Positions 33,276 through 41,355 of a DNA stretch of 64,000 bases are shown here, one piece after another; the stretch's first letter is position 1, and each line of letters opens with the position of its first letter. Both the position numbers and the translations under genes were made by a program. Under the pieces are notes generated by a model. It searched no databases and was not told the DNA's origin. It saw only the letters and a list, made by a program, of their open reading frames with translations. This DNA is from Bradyrhizobium zhanjiangense (lineage in GTDB: Bacteria > Pseudomonadota > Alphaproteobacteria > Rhizobiales > Xanthobacteraceae), in the NCBI RefSeq assembly GCF_004114935.1, contig NZ_CP022221.1:5539001-5603000 (forward strand). Direction: 5' to 3'.

Positions 33276-34016
33276 ATGATTCTCCGCCAGTTCTTGCATA
33301 GCGATCCAGTCGGTATCTCCTACCTTTTCGGCTGCGGCGGCAAAGCTGCCGGCGCGGTCGTTGATCCGGTCGGCGATATTCAGCCCTACCTGCAGGCGGC
33401 CGACAATACCGGCATGCGGATCCATTTCGTCATAGACACTCATGTCCATGCCGATCACCTGTCAGTGGGCCGGGCGCTCGCCGCCGCAGCGGGAGCTGAG
33501 TACGTGCTCTCGACGGAGGCTGGTGTATCGTTTCCCTACAAGGGTGTGCACGACGGCGACGTTCTTCCCCTCGGCAACGTGTCGGCGACGGTGATGCACA
33601 CGCCGGGTCACACGCCCGAGCACATCTGCATCCTTGTTACAGACCAAACACGCGCCAACGAACCCTGGTTCGTCTTCACCGGTCACACGCTCATGGTCGG
33701 CGATCTCGGCCGCACCGAACTTGCCGTGAGCGCGGAGGAAGGCGCCAGGCAACTGTTCCGAAGCGTGAGTCGGCTGAAGGAGCTTCCTGACTACGTCGAG
33801 GTGCTGCCGGGCGCCTATGCGGGCTCGGTTTGCGGTCGGCGCCTGAGCGGCAAGCCATCCTCCGCGATCGGCTTCGAGAAGCGGCACAATCAGGCGTTTA
33901 CGATCGAGGACGAAGCCGAGTTTGTTCGGTTCATGGTCGCCGAGATTCCGCCGGCGCCGCCAGAGGCCGCGCGGATCAGGGCTGCAAACTCAGGCATGGC
34001 GGCGGCCGCGGCCTGA
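33276..34016 (+). CDS. ETHE1-like MBL-fold protein (persulfide dioxygenase candidate)
   Basis: A 246-residue MBL-fold protein. DTHVHADHLSVG (54-65) gives the metal motif H56-x-H58-x-D60-H61, HTPGHTPEH gives H112, and FTGHTLMVGDLGRTEL contains H137 where ETHE1-type enzymes have an aspartate ligand (FTGD). The pattern is close to persulfide dioxygenases and Blh proteins that oxidise glutathione persulfide. GAGGGAG precedes the ATG at 33276; a start at 33240 would overlap the operator. Divergent from the ArsR-rhodanese gene and 4 bases before the MFS gene. Persulfide oxidation is inferred from the rhodanese context. Confidence 0.85.
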   Translation: MILRQFLHSDPVGISYLFGCGGKAAGAVVDPVGDIQPYLQAADNTGMRIHFVIDTHVHADHLSVGRALAAAAGAEYVLSTEAGVSFPYKGVHDGDVLPLGNVSATVMHTPGHTPEHICILVTDQTRANEPWFVFTGHTLMVGDLGRTELAVSAEEGARQLFRSVSRLKELPDYVEVLPGAYAGSVCGRRLSGKPSSAIGFEKRHNQAFTIEDEAEFVRFMVAEIPPAPPEAARIRAANSGMAAAAA

Positions 34017-34020
34017 ACTA

Positions 34021-35280
34021 ATGACCGAAGCTGTAACTGGCCCACAGATTGCCTCGTCTGTCCAACTGGGGCTGAAAGAGAACTGGCCGCAGTTCGCATT
34101 GCTCGTCCTGATCAACGCCTTCGTCGGCGGGATGGTCGGGATCGAGCGCACGGTCGTGCCGTTGATCGGCTCCGAGGAATTCAGGATCAGTTCGACGACG
34201 CTCGTCGTTTCCTTCATCGTCAGCTTCGGCGTCGTGAAGGCTTGCGCCAATCTGATCTCCGGCCAGCTCGCCGACGCCTCGGGACGCAAACGTGTTCTGA
34301 TCCTCGGCTGGCTCGTCGGCCTGCCGGTGCCGCTCATGATCATGTGGGCGCCGAGCTGGGGATGGGTCATCGCAGCAAACGCCCTTCTCGGCATCAACCA
34401 GGGTCTTGCCTGGTCGATGACGGTAATCATGAAAATCGATCTCGTCGGACCGAAGTCGCGGGGACTTGCCGTGGGCCTGAACGAGTTCGCCGGTTATCTC
34501 GCGGTAGGCGTGACCGCTTTCCTCACTGGATATCTTGCCTCGAAATACGGACTGCGGCCGGCACCGATCTACCTCGGCGTTGCCTATGCGATCCTAGGCA
34601 CAGTGCTCTCGATCCTGCTGGTGCGCGACACACGCGAGCACGTTCGGCTGGAGACCGCAGCGCATGCGCGTCAAGCGCCCCCGATCAGCTTCAGGGAGAT
34701 ATTCGTCCTCACGTCGTTCGGAGATCGCAATCTATTCGCCGCGTCGCAGGCTGGGCTCGTCAACAATCTGAATGATGGAATGAGCTGGGGCATCTTTCCG
34801 CTGTTCTTCGCCTCGTTCGGCCTCCCCGTCGACCGGATCGGCATACTGAAGGCCGTCTATCCGGCCACTTGGGGCATCCTGCAGATCGCCACGGGCCCTC
34901 TTTCTGATCGGTGGGGCCGCAAGGGCTTGATCGTGGCCGGCATGTGGGTCCAGGCCGCGGGTCTATTCCTGAGCGCTGCAACAAGCCATTTCGAATGGTG
35001 GCTGGTCGGCAGCCTGCTTCTCGGACTTGGTACGGCCATGGTGTACCCGAGCCTGATCGCTGCCGTGTCCGACGCTTCGCATCCCAGCTGGCGCGCACGC
35101 TCACTCAGCGTCTATCGCTTCTGGCGCGATCTCGGTTACGCGATCGGGGCGCTATCGGCCGGCATCATCGCCGACCTGTTCGGCATGGCCTGGGCGATCG
35201 GAGCGATCGGCGCGCTCACTTTCGTCTCGGGGGCGATAGTATTCGTCGCTATGGAGGTCAGGCCCGGAGCACGAACGTGA
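34021..35280 (+). CDS. Major facilitator superfamily transporter
   Basis: A 419-residue inner-membrane carrier with about 12 predicted hydrophobic helices. The MFS loop motif G-x-L-A-D-x-x-G-R-K is visible as SGQLADASGRKR (about 80-91), and the second-half GPLSDRWGRKG is its repeat. No specific substrate signature. It begins 4 bases after the MBL gene and overlaps the GFA gene by 4 bases (GTGA), so the three are probably one operon. It could export a sulfur compound or a metal-chelating product, but this is only context. Confidence 0.92.
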   Translation: MTEAVTGPQIASSVQLGLKENWPQFALLVLINAFVGGMVGIERTVVPLIGSEEFRISSTTLVVSFIVSFGVVKACANLISGQLADASGRKRVLILGWLVGLPVPLMIMWAPSWGWVIAANALLGINQGLAWSMTVIMKIDLVGPKSRGLAVGLNEFAGYLAVGVTAFLTGYLASKYGLRPAPIYLGVAYAILGTVLSILLVRDTREHVRLETAAHARQAPPISFREIFVLTSFGDRNLFAASQAGLVNNLNDGMSWGIFPLFFASFGLPVDRIGILKAVYPATWGILQIATGPLSDRWGRKGLIVAGMWVQAAGLFLSAATSHFEWWLVGSLLLGLGTAMVYPSLIAAVSDASHPSWRARSLSVYRFWRDLGYAIGALSAGIIADLFGMAWAIGAIGALTFVSGAIVFVAMEVRPGART

Positions 35281-35657
35281 GCGAAACCTTTTCAGGACGT
35301 TGCGGGGCGGTGCGTTTCGAGGCGCGAGGCCGGCCGAAGGGAATCTTCTGGTGTCACTGCGATAGCTGCCGCCGCCATTCCGGCGCGCCCGTTAGCGTGT
35401 TCGTCGGGTTCGAGAACGACTCTGTCACGGTGACCGAAGGCGCCATCACCACGTTTAAATCATCGCCGGGAACGACGCGCGGTTTCTGTGCCCGCTGCGG
35501 CTCGACGCTGACCTGCGCTACCGTGCACTTTCCGACGGAGACGCACTATCACGTCGGTGCCTTCGACCGGGCGGCGGAGCTCCAGCCGAGCAAGCATTTT
35601 TTCGCCAACGAGCAATTGCCCTGGCTGAAGCTTAGCCACAACGAGCAAGGTAAATGA
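35277..35657 (+). CDS. GFA family zinc-binding protein
   Basis: A 126-residue single-domain protein of the GFA (glutathione-dependent formaldehyde-activating enzyme) group. The zinc cysteines occur in FSGRCGAVRF, FWCHCDSCRRHSGAP and GFCARCGSTL, giving the usual six or seven Cys. The start GTG at 35277 overlaps the MFS stop (GTGA). True Gfa adds glutathione to formaldehyde, but most members have unknown functions. Last gene of the operon MBL-MFS-GFA. A glutathione link would fit a persulfide pathway; inferred. Confidence 0.88.
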   Translation: MSETFSGRCGAVRFEARGRPKGIFWCHCDSCRRHSGAPVSVFVGFENDSVTVTEGAITTFKSSPGTTRGFCARCGSTLTCATVHFPTETHYHVGAFDRAAELQPSKHFFANEQLPWLKLSHNEQGK

Positions 35658-36048
35658 CTGCGACGATGCGGCCGATCTATCCGGATTTCAACGCGAGCAC
35701 ACCGGTTGATCCAGCCGCGGCGCTGTGAGTAGACGCCCTACGCCCGCCGCATCAGCTTGAGCGAAGCTGCAAGGCGCAGTCTGCGCTTGCCGGCGAGCGC
35801 GGACGTCGTCGTCCAATTTACCTGCTTTGGGTCATCAGCGCCGATTGTGCCCTGCACTCGATTAAGCCCGGTCTGACCCTGCCATCACCGTCCAAGAACC
35901 GCGTAGAGTCAGAAGCGGTCCATCGATCGGCAGCGGCCAGGTGTTTCGGCAGCAACTTAGGGAGCAATGGATAGAGCCAGCCCGCTGCGGCAGATGGCGA
36001 CTGCCGCAGCGATCGAGAGCAACATTCAATTAGGCCGGACTCTCGCGA
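35658..36048. other. Gap holding the left copy of the 78-bp repeat
   Basis: About 390 bases between the GFA gene and the haloperoxidase gene, with no reading frame worth calling. The notable content is the left copy of the 78-bp GrlR 3'-end repeat at 35724-35801. The rest carries no recognised signal. Confidence 0.5.
35724..35801 (-). pseudogene. 78-bp direct repeat: copy of a GrlR-like gene 3' end
   Basis: These 78 bases match 40165-40242 with four mismatches, same orientation. The right copy is the last 20 codons plus the stop and 14 bases after it of the GrlR-like gene at 40179. On the minus strand the left copy still encodes LAGKRRLRLAASLKLMRRA and a stop. Only the end of the gene is present, so it is a relic or insertion scar. 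It flanks a segment of about 4.4 kb. Confidence 0.85.
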
Positions 36049-37788
36049 CTAAACTATTGCCGAAAGCTTTGCCGCCTCGAGAGCAGGATCAAGGTCGTCG
36101 TCACCATCGAGGACAAGGGCTCCGTCGTAGGTGACCCTGTCCTGCTCTATCTCAACGACCTTTTTGCCGAAGCTCAAGTAGCTGAACTTCCAGGGACGCT
36201 CATGGTAGTCCCGCCGGAGGTGATACAGGACGCTCGTCGCGATCCGCTGCCCTAGAAGCATGGACGCGCTGTAGTCGGTACGCCAGTGAACGCCCGCCAT
36301 GTTGCGTCCGATTGCAATGTTGGACGCGACCTTGTCGAGTTCGCCTGCAATCGTTAGCTGGTCAGCATCTGGCACTCCGACAGTTGTCAGGTCTGTTCCT
36401 TGGGACGTCGGGATAACCGGCGTAATCCCAACATCCTTGAGCTTCTGTGTTCCTGCAAAATAAGCCTTCAGCGCGGTGACGCATGCGCCGGCGACAGTGG
36501 CATGGCCCGCACCGTAGGAGCCGTGCGCCGGTGAGCCGTCGGCGAAACACATCGGCAGCAAGTAGCTGTCGCTGTTGGCGCCGTGAGCGGCGTTCGCTTG
36601 CCTGATTCTTGCAACCGCGCCGCCCGAGGCGTTGGACGCCTGCAACACACCAAGCCCGCTTGATAGCGCCAATTGCGCCTCGGCGGCCTTCAAACCCGTG
36701 GGGTGCAGCGCACGATGGACCAAACCGCCATAGGCTTCCGGGCGCAGGCGCAGGTTTCCGATAAATTTCTGGTACCACACCGCCTTCAACGCACATGTCG
36801 CCACCTCGCAGACCAGCGAAAGTATGAACGGCGAGCCAAAGGTGCCGAAGCCCTCCTCATGCGGGAAGACCGGCGCATCCCGGTTGTAGGGATTTCCCGC
36901 ATCCAGCTTAACGCCAGGGCTACCGAGCAAGATCAGGGCAGCGTTCAGGTAGGCTTCATACAGTGCGTCAAGATGGACGTATCGCGCGATGTCGCCCGCG
37001 TTCTGAATGTACCGCGGGGTGGCCGGGAGTTCGATCGATGACGGAAAGGCTTTTCCTCTCTGCACGTCGAGCCAATCGGCCCATGCGATCATGTGAGGGA
37101 CGCCTCCAGACTGATAGTCGGTGTTTACAACCCGCCCTTCGGTTTGCTTGATCCGCAAAGACCCGTACGGCACGTCAAGCCAGAGAAATTGTGAAACGAG
37201 CGGCCCAAGATGCTCCTGGTTCGTTTGTCCCGCTGGCGTCCATTCGCCGCCTCGAAAAAGCGTTGCCGGCGTGACGGGCCGGGCAGTGTAGTTGGGATGA
37301 TTACTCGAGTCGGGATGGGCATATAGCTTGAGAGCGCTCAGTTCGCTGGCTGCGGCTTGTGCCAGGGCGTTGCTCGGATAATCCAGAAAATTGACGTCAC
37401 GGAGCAATGCCATCCAGTAAAGCTCGATCATCTCCGCGGCTGCAGTCTCATGCTTCCCGTCCTGCTCCGGTGGTTTCGGAATGCGGAAATGCCAACCAGC
37501 CGAGGTGAGTCGATCGGCGGCCAGACCTGCTTGCGGATTTACGAGCGGACGGAGGCCGGCTGACTCGATGTTCTGAAAATCCGTCGGGCGATGCTCATTC
37601 AGAGCTGCTAAAAATGATTTGAATGAGCTCGGGATCACTCGCCCGTCGTCGTCGTGCTTTAGCGACTTGTGAAAGTGCAACTCCGCCGCCTGGACAAGAT
37701 CATTGGGTGGAGTGTGGACCAGCTTATGTACAGCAGTAATAGCTGGAGCAGGTGATGGTGGATGTGGCTTTGGATAAGAAATTGCCAT
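36049..37788 (-). CDS. Vanadium-dependent haloperoxidase-like protein
   Basis: A 579-residue protein of the PAP2/vanadium haloperoxidase superfamily. Vanadate-pocket residues are all visible: K341 and R349 in WYQKFIGNLRLRP, H422-S424 and H429 in AHGSYGAGHA, and R495 and H501 in GRNMAGVHWR. Length and helical make-up fit algal-type bromo- or iodoperoxidases. ATG 37788 is preceded by AGGAG; longer starts have none. It would oxidise halides with hydrogen peroxide. The neighbouring peroxiredoxin gene fits peroxide handling. No signal peptide is apparent. Halide specificity cannot be read. Confidence 0.88.
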   Translation of the reverse strand: MAISYPKPHPPSPAPAITAVHKLVHTPPNDLVQAAELHFHKSLKHDDDGRVIPSSFKSFLAALNEHRPTDFQNIESAGLRPLVNPQAGLAADRLTSAGWHFRIPKPPEQDGKHETAAAEMIELYWMALLRDVNFLDYPSNALAQAAASELSALKLYAHPDSSNHPNYTARPVTPATLFRGGEWTPAGQTNQEHLGPLVSQFLWLDVPYGSLRIKQTEGRVVNTDYQSGGVPHMIAWADWLDVQRGKAFPSSIELPATPRYIQNAGDIARYVHLDALYEAYLNAALILLGSPGVKLDAGNPYNRDAPVFPHEEGFGTFGSPFILSLVCEVATCALKAVWYQKFIGNLRLRPEAYGGLVHRALHPTGLKAAEAQLALSSGLGVLQASNASGGAVARIRQANAAHGANSDSYLLPMCFADGSPAHGSYGAGHATVAGACVTALKAYFAGTQKLKDVGITPVIPTSQGTDLTTVGVPDADQLTIAGELDKVASNIAIGRNMAGVHWRTDYSASMLLGQRIATSVLYHLRRDYHERPWKFSYLSFGKKVVEIEQDRVTYDGALVLDGDDDLDPALEAAKLSAIV

Positions 37789-38118
37789 TTGAATTTCTCC
37801 TGTAGCCATCCCGCCACAATTGACGAGACCGGGCATCGGTGCCCTTGCGGAGTCGTATCGTGAATACTACACAACCTTTGTGGGATACCTCACACGAGCA
37901 CTTTTTCAATTGGATCGAATACGGCAGCCGGACTCACCAAGTTGTGCTGAGCACTCAGAAAAGAGTAACGGCTAGGCAAAATGGCCGCAGATTGTTTCTG
38001 CGGCCTTAGATTGTCGCGCGCCGCCTCAGTTCAGCGATCACCAGCAGCGAGCCTGGAATCTTTCGGAAAGCGGTAGCGCTAACGTTTGAGGCTGCGGGAT
38101 CGAGACGGGCTCAACGTC
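37789..38118. other. Gap upstream of the haloperoxidase gene
   Basis: About 330 bases with no gene. It contains the haloperoxidase promoter region and the terminator-like hairpin at 37983-38005. Nothing else was recognised. Confidence 0.5.
37979..38005 (-). terminator. Intrinsic terminator after the peroxiredoxin gene
   Basis: On the minus strand, GGCCGCAG pairs perfectly with CTGCGGCC across a 7-base loop, followed by ATTTTG. It is about 115 bases downstream of the peroxiredoxin stop, suitable as a terminator, though the T-run is short. Confidence 0.5.
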
Positions 38119-38655
38119 TTAAATCGCGCCGTTATATTCTCCTCTGGCTGGATAGTCGTTCTTGATGACGAAATCCAACGCCTGGACCATTTCAGAGAAG
38201 TTGGGCCTGACGAACGGCATGGATTGGACGGAGAGATAGTAGATCGTTTGATCCGGCCTGATTAGAAACACGCCGGGTTCAGAGAACAAAGAAGGTTCTT
38301 CGATTCCGATCGAGGTCTTTCCCCGAGATGTCGATATATACAGACCCCAATTGCGAGCATCGCTCAGTCCTAGACCATATCCGACACGCAAATTCTTGGC
38401 TTGGATCTTGTCCGCCATCTGGCGAGCTCGCTCCTCCCCATCTGAACTAATAGCGACGGTGGTGACGCCGCGGATGGCAAATTCCGGCGTCAGGCGTTCT
38501 AATTCCTTCAGGTAGTTGGCACAGATCGGGCAATGCAAGCCGCGATAGAAGCAGACGAGCGACATGCGCTCTGGGCTCTCGGTTGCCAGGTCGAAGGGAC
38601 CATGGTCGAGCGTGTTTACGACAAGGGGCGGCGCTTTCTGGCGAGGTATAAGCAT
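38119..38655 (-). CDS. Peroxiredoxin-like (AhpC/TSA) protein
   Basis: A 178-residue thioredoxin-fold protein of the AhpC/TSA group. The active site FYRGLHCPICANYLKEL carries C42 and C45 as a CPIC pair. Segments TTVAISSDG and GVFLIRPDQTIYYLSVQ match the body of the family. It lacks the usual TP-x-C motif, so it belongs to a redoxin-like subgroup. ATG 38655 has AAAGGA seven bases upstream. It is divergent from the AraC gene, with 76 bases between starts, so coregulation is likely. Expected role: reduction of peroxides or disulfides. Confidence 0.88.
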   Translation of the reverse strand: MLIPRQKAPPLVVNTLDHGPFDLATESPERMSLVCFYRGLHCPICANYLKELERLTPEFAIRGVTTVAISSDGEERARQMADKIQAKNLRVGYGLGLSDARNWGLYISTSRGKTSIGIEEPSLFSEPGVFLIRPDQTIYYLSVQSMPFVRPNFSEMVQALDFVIKNDYPARGEYNGAI

Positions 38656-38731
38656 TTGGATTCCTTTCACGGACCAAGGGGCAGCACAGGACCGGTTGCT
38701 CCCAGATCCAGCTCATGCCACACTGGAGAGC

Positions 38732-39544
38732 ATGAATGGTCCCCGAAACATGATTGAGAGTCCTGTGACGGCCAAGCACGACAGGCTTTCCGCCTTCTTC
38801 GACGCCTTCCAAATGTCGGTTACGGTCGCTGCGAAAGATGCCCGAGACGCGGTCGCAAACCTTGTTGTTGTTGGAGAGGGTGGCTGCGCAAGGAGCGTCG
38901 TCTTCTGCCCCCACCGTGATGCGATGCCCGATCGCGGCGGCGATATCCTGGCTGCAGCGACCATCGAGTTCGGGGGCATCACAAACCCGCTCATGAATGC
39001 AATGCCCGAGCGGATCGTGATCCCCCTCGGCGAGTCCCCTACCCTACAAGCTCTGACTGCAGCCTTTGTAACCGAGGCCTCGGACATGCGATGCGGCAGG
39101 CAAGTCGCTCTCGACCGCTTGTGCGAGGTGATCATCTTGCTTGTGCTTCGGAGAGCAATCGATATCGGCTCAACGCGACCAGGACTTCTTGCCGGCCTAT
39201 CCCATCCAGCGATCCATAAGGCTCTGGTCGCTATGCACGATCAACCCTCTCGCCCGTGGCACACCGAGGAGCTTGCGAGTATCAGCGGACTCTCGCGGAG
39301 CCGCTTCATGACTCTGTTTCCCAAAGTGACCGGCACTACACCGGCTGCCTATCTTAAGGCGTGGCGGCTGACACTTGGCCAGCGTGAGCTCCAGCGCGGC
39401 GAGCGCGTCAAGTCGGTCGCGAGGCGCGTGGGTTTTGGCAGCGCAGCGGCGTTCTCGCGCGCATACGCATTGGCATTCGGCCATTCACCGATCTCTTTGC
39501 GTAAGCCAGGTCCTGCGTCGCGGGATGTCGCTGCTGCCAATTAG
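38732..39544 (+). CDS. AraC family regulator with cupin-type sensor
   Basis: A 270-residue regulator. The N-terminal half is a cupin-like sensor (AraC_binding_6 or similar), with CPHRDAMPDRGGDILAAATIEFGG and ERIVIPLGESPTLQAL. The C-terminal double helix-turn-helix runs through WHTEELASISGLSRSRFMTLFPKVTGTTPAAYL and VKSVARRVGFGSAAAFSRAYALAFGHSP. ATG 38732 has GGAGAG just before it. Divergent from the peroxiredoxin gene, which it probably controls. The effector may be a peroxide-linked or halogenated compound given the haloperoxidase neighbour, but that is speculation. Confidence 0.9.
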   Translation: MNGPRNMIESPVTAKHDRLSAFFDAFQMSVTVAAKDARDAVANLVVVGEGGCARSVVFCPHRDAMPDRGGDILAAATIEFGGITNPLMNAMPERIVIPLGESPTLQALTAAFVTEASDMRCGRQVALDRLCEVIILLVLRRAIDIGSTRPGLLAGLSHPAIHKALVAMHDQPSRPWHTEELASISGLSRSRFMTLFPKVTGTTPAAYLKAWRLTLGQRELQRGERVKSVARRVGFGSAAAFSRAYALAFGHSPISLRKPGPASRDVAAAN

Positions 39545-39571
39545 CTGTTACCGCCGACAGATCGTCAAGCG

Positions 39572-39862
39572 TCAGGCGAAAAGGTCCGTCAAGCGGTCGT
39601 CTATGCGTGAAGGCGTAATCTCGAGGATCTCGGCAGTAACAACTTCCGCCGCGACAAATGGATCGAGAGCGACGCACTCCTCGACCTGCGAACGAGAGAG
39701 GCGACCGCTCAGGAGTATGGCTCCGCCAAGGTTCGGCTGAAGACTCCCTGCCATCAGGAATGCGCCGTCGTCGAAGCCGCGCTTGAGCCAATCGTTGTGG
39801 CCTTGCATGAACTGGCCGGCTTGTGCCTTGTTAGATCCAAATTTCAGAAGAGCAATAAACAT
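39572..39862 (-). CDS. YCII-related protein
   Basis: A 96-residue single-domain protein starting MFIALLKFG and containing HNDWLKRGFDDGAFLMAGSL, like YCII-related domains (alpha/beta ferredoxin-like, possibly with a conserved histidine/aspartate pair). The ATG at 39862 has AAAGGGA seven bases upstream. It is convergent with the AraC gene, 27 bases between stops. YCII proteins are small enzymes or stress proteins of largely unknown function. The peroxide-linked neighbours may place it in the same response. Confidence 0.7.
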   Translation of the reverse strand: MFIALLKFGSNKAQAGQFMQGHNDWLKRGFDDGAFLMAGSLQPNLGGAILLSGRLSRSQVEECVALDPFVAAEVVTAEILEITPSRIDDRLTDLFA

Positions 39863-40164
39863 CGCGGTCCCTTTTATGAGTGATGCATGGCACGCCGGCG
39901 CCCGAGCATACGCTGACGACCCGGCTGCGTTGCAGCGGTTTCTAGGTCGGTGAGCCACGCGGACATGGCCTGGATTTCATTTCGGACAAATCGTTCGTCG
40001 TGAAGGGCGTTGGCTAGGACGTTCTGAAAAAGACAAAAGCCGCAGTGTCACGGGAGCGCAGCGGAGCGTGCGTCGACTCGGGCGGTCGGAGATGGGGCGC
40101 TCGCTGACATTGCCCGGAGCGACGCGTAAAGCCTGCTTCACCCCAGCAGAGGACATCGGACATT

Positions 40165-40242
40165 TGTGAGTAGACGCCCTACGCCCGCCGCATCAGCTTG
40201 AGCGAGGCCGCAAGGCGCAGGCTGCGCTTGCCGGCGAGTGCG
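40165..40242 (-). repeat. 78-bp direct repeat, intact copy
   Basis: The last 20 codons, stop and 14 trailing bases of the GrlR-like gene at 40179. It matches 35724-35801 at 74 of 78 positions. It marks the right edge of the segment carrying the haloperoxidase, peroxiredoxin, AraC and YCII genes. Confidence 0.85.
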
Positions 40243-40883
40243 ATGCCTTCGAGCTCACCGCTATCGGCCGTGCAGGTGCCGGAGAAGCCGATCCCGACCT
40301 CGAGGCCGCCAAACACGGGATTTTCGCCTTTCGCCGGCGTGTGCTCCTGGTTCAGCATCTCGCCCTTCCAGCGGCCGTCCGCGGAGGAATAGGAGCCGAG
40401 ATAGTAGAAGAACGCATCGCCGCCGAGGATGCGGCCGTCGATCAGCAGCATCACGCCGGAGAGTCCGGCATCCACGCCATCGAGCGCGCGCAGGCTCATC
40501 CCATAGAGCCCGTTGGCGATCCCGCCCGGACCGACGGCTCCGCTCGGCGGCAGCGCCTCGTCGTCGAGCGGGGTGAGATTGGCCCAGAAATTGGCGCCCG
40601 GCATCGTGTCCGCGCTGCCCTGAAGGCGGATCTGGTTGCCGTACAGCCGGCCGCGTGCTCCGATCGAGGCGACGTCGGCGCCCATCAGCGGCTTGTAGTT
40701 GGGATCCTGGTTATGCCGCTCGGTGATGACCTCGGCGATGATCTCGCCGTCGCGCTCGACATAGGTGCCAAGATGCGCAAAGCCCGAATTGCCGCCCAGC
40801 ATCTTGCCGTCGTGCAGGCACATGATGCTGCGGCCGAACGCATCGTTGACGCCGTATTCAACCTTGTACAGTCCGTCCAGCAA
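40179..40883 (-). CDS. GrlR-like regulatory protein (two-domain)
   Basis: A 234-residue protein made of two similar halves. The first starts LDGLYKVEYGVNDAFGRSIMC and includes GKMLGGNSGFAHLGTY; the second includes NGLYGMSLRALDGVDAGLSGVMLL and GRILGGDAFFYYLGSY. The pattern recalls GrlR-type repressors (lipocalin-like folds) of type III secretion. No secretion genes are close, so the regulated target is unknown. The start is TTG with no clear ribosome-binding site. A paralogue with the same two-repeat build is at 42912, and the gene's 3' end is duplicated at 35724. Confidence 0.75.
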   Translation of the reverse strand: MLDGLYKVEYGVNDAFGRSIMCLHDGKMLGGNSGFAHLGTYVERDGEIIAEVITERHNQDPNYKPLMGADVASIGARGRLYGNQIRLQGSADTMPGANFWANLTPLDDEALPPSGAVGPGGIANGLYGMSLRALDGVDAGLSGVMLLIDGRILGGDAFFYYLGSYSSADGRWKGEMLNQEHTPAKGENPVFGGLEVGIGFSGTCTADSGELEGIALAGKRSLRLAASLKLMRRA

Positions 40884-41140
40884 CGTCTTGAACCTGCAAA
40901 ATCGGAAAAAACTGGGGGCTACCTAGCACCGTCGCCGCATTGAAGCCACCCGGCTTTCGCGCAGGGCCGCTCACGGGGCGTTCGCTGTCATGATGCCATT
41001 ATGCCCCTGTTTTGCCCGACGGGTCAATTTGAATTTCGATTAATCCGCAATGCGTGCGATTTCAAACCCTTGGCTACTGTGCATGGGGTTGTTTTCGCAT
41101 GTTTTGTTTTGCCGGGCTCCTGGACGGCATTCGCCGTCCA

Positions 41141-41290
41141 TCAGTGCCGCTTGAAGTACTGCACCTCGCGCTCGTGCTTCTCGGCCGCCGCGCGGCTCTT
41201 GAAGGTGCCGAGATTGCGGCGCTTGCCGGTCTTCGGATTCACCTTGCGTGAATAGAGGCGGTATTCGCCCGATGCCAGTTTGCGGATCAT
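41141..41290 (-). CDS. Small basic protein (49 aa)
   Basis: A 49-residue protein, MIRKLASGEYRLYSRKVNPK and then TGKRRNLGTFKSRAAAEKHE, strongly basic. GGAG lies seven bases before the ATG, supporting translation. The N-terminus resembles an AP2/integrase-type arm (GEYRLYSRK with a G-TF step), as in small DNA-binding or phage-type proteins. No membrane helix. Function unknown; DNA or RNA binding is a guess from composition. Confidence 0.65.
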   Translation of the reverse strand: MIRKLASGEYRLYSRKVNPKTGKRRNLGTFKSRAAAEKHEREVQYFKRH

Positions 41291-41355
41291 GATCGCGCTC
41301 CGTTGTGTCTTGATATCAACGGCGTAGGCGCGAGCCAGGTTCCGGCAGTGCGGGC

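Noticed and set aside
35802..40164. Integrase gene or plasmid-type genes inside the repeat-bounded segment
   Set aside because: None is visible, so the segment cannot be called an integrative element on present evidence.
41121..41138. Hairpin GGACGGC-attc-GCCGTCC after the small basic gene
   Set aside because: It has no T-run on the expected strand, so it was not listed as a terminator.
41001..41255. Plus-strand frame with several cysteines
   Set aside because: It runs across the well-supported small basic gene on the other strand and has no good start signal.
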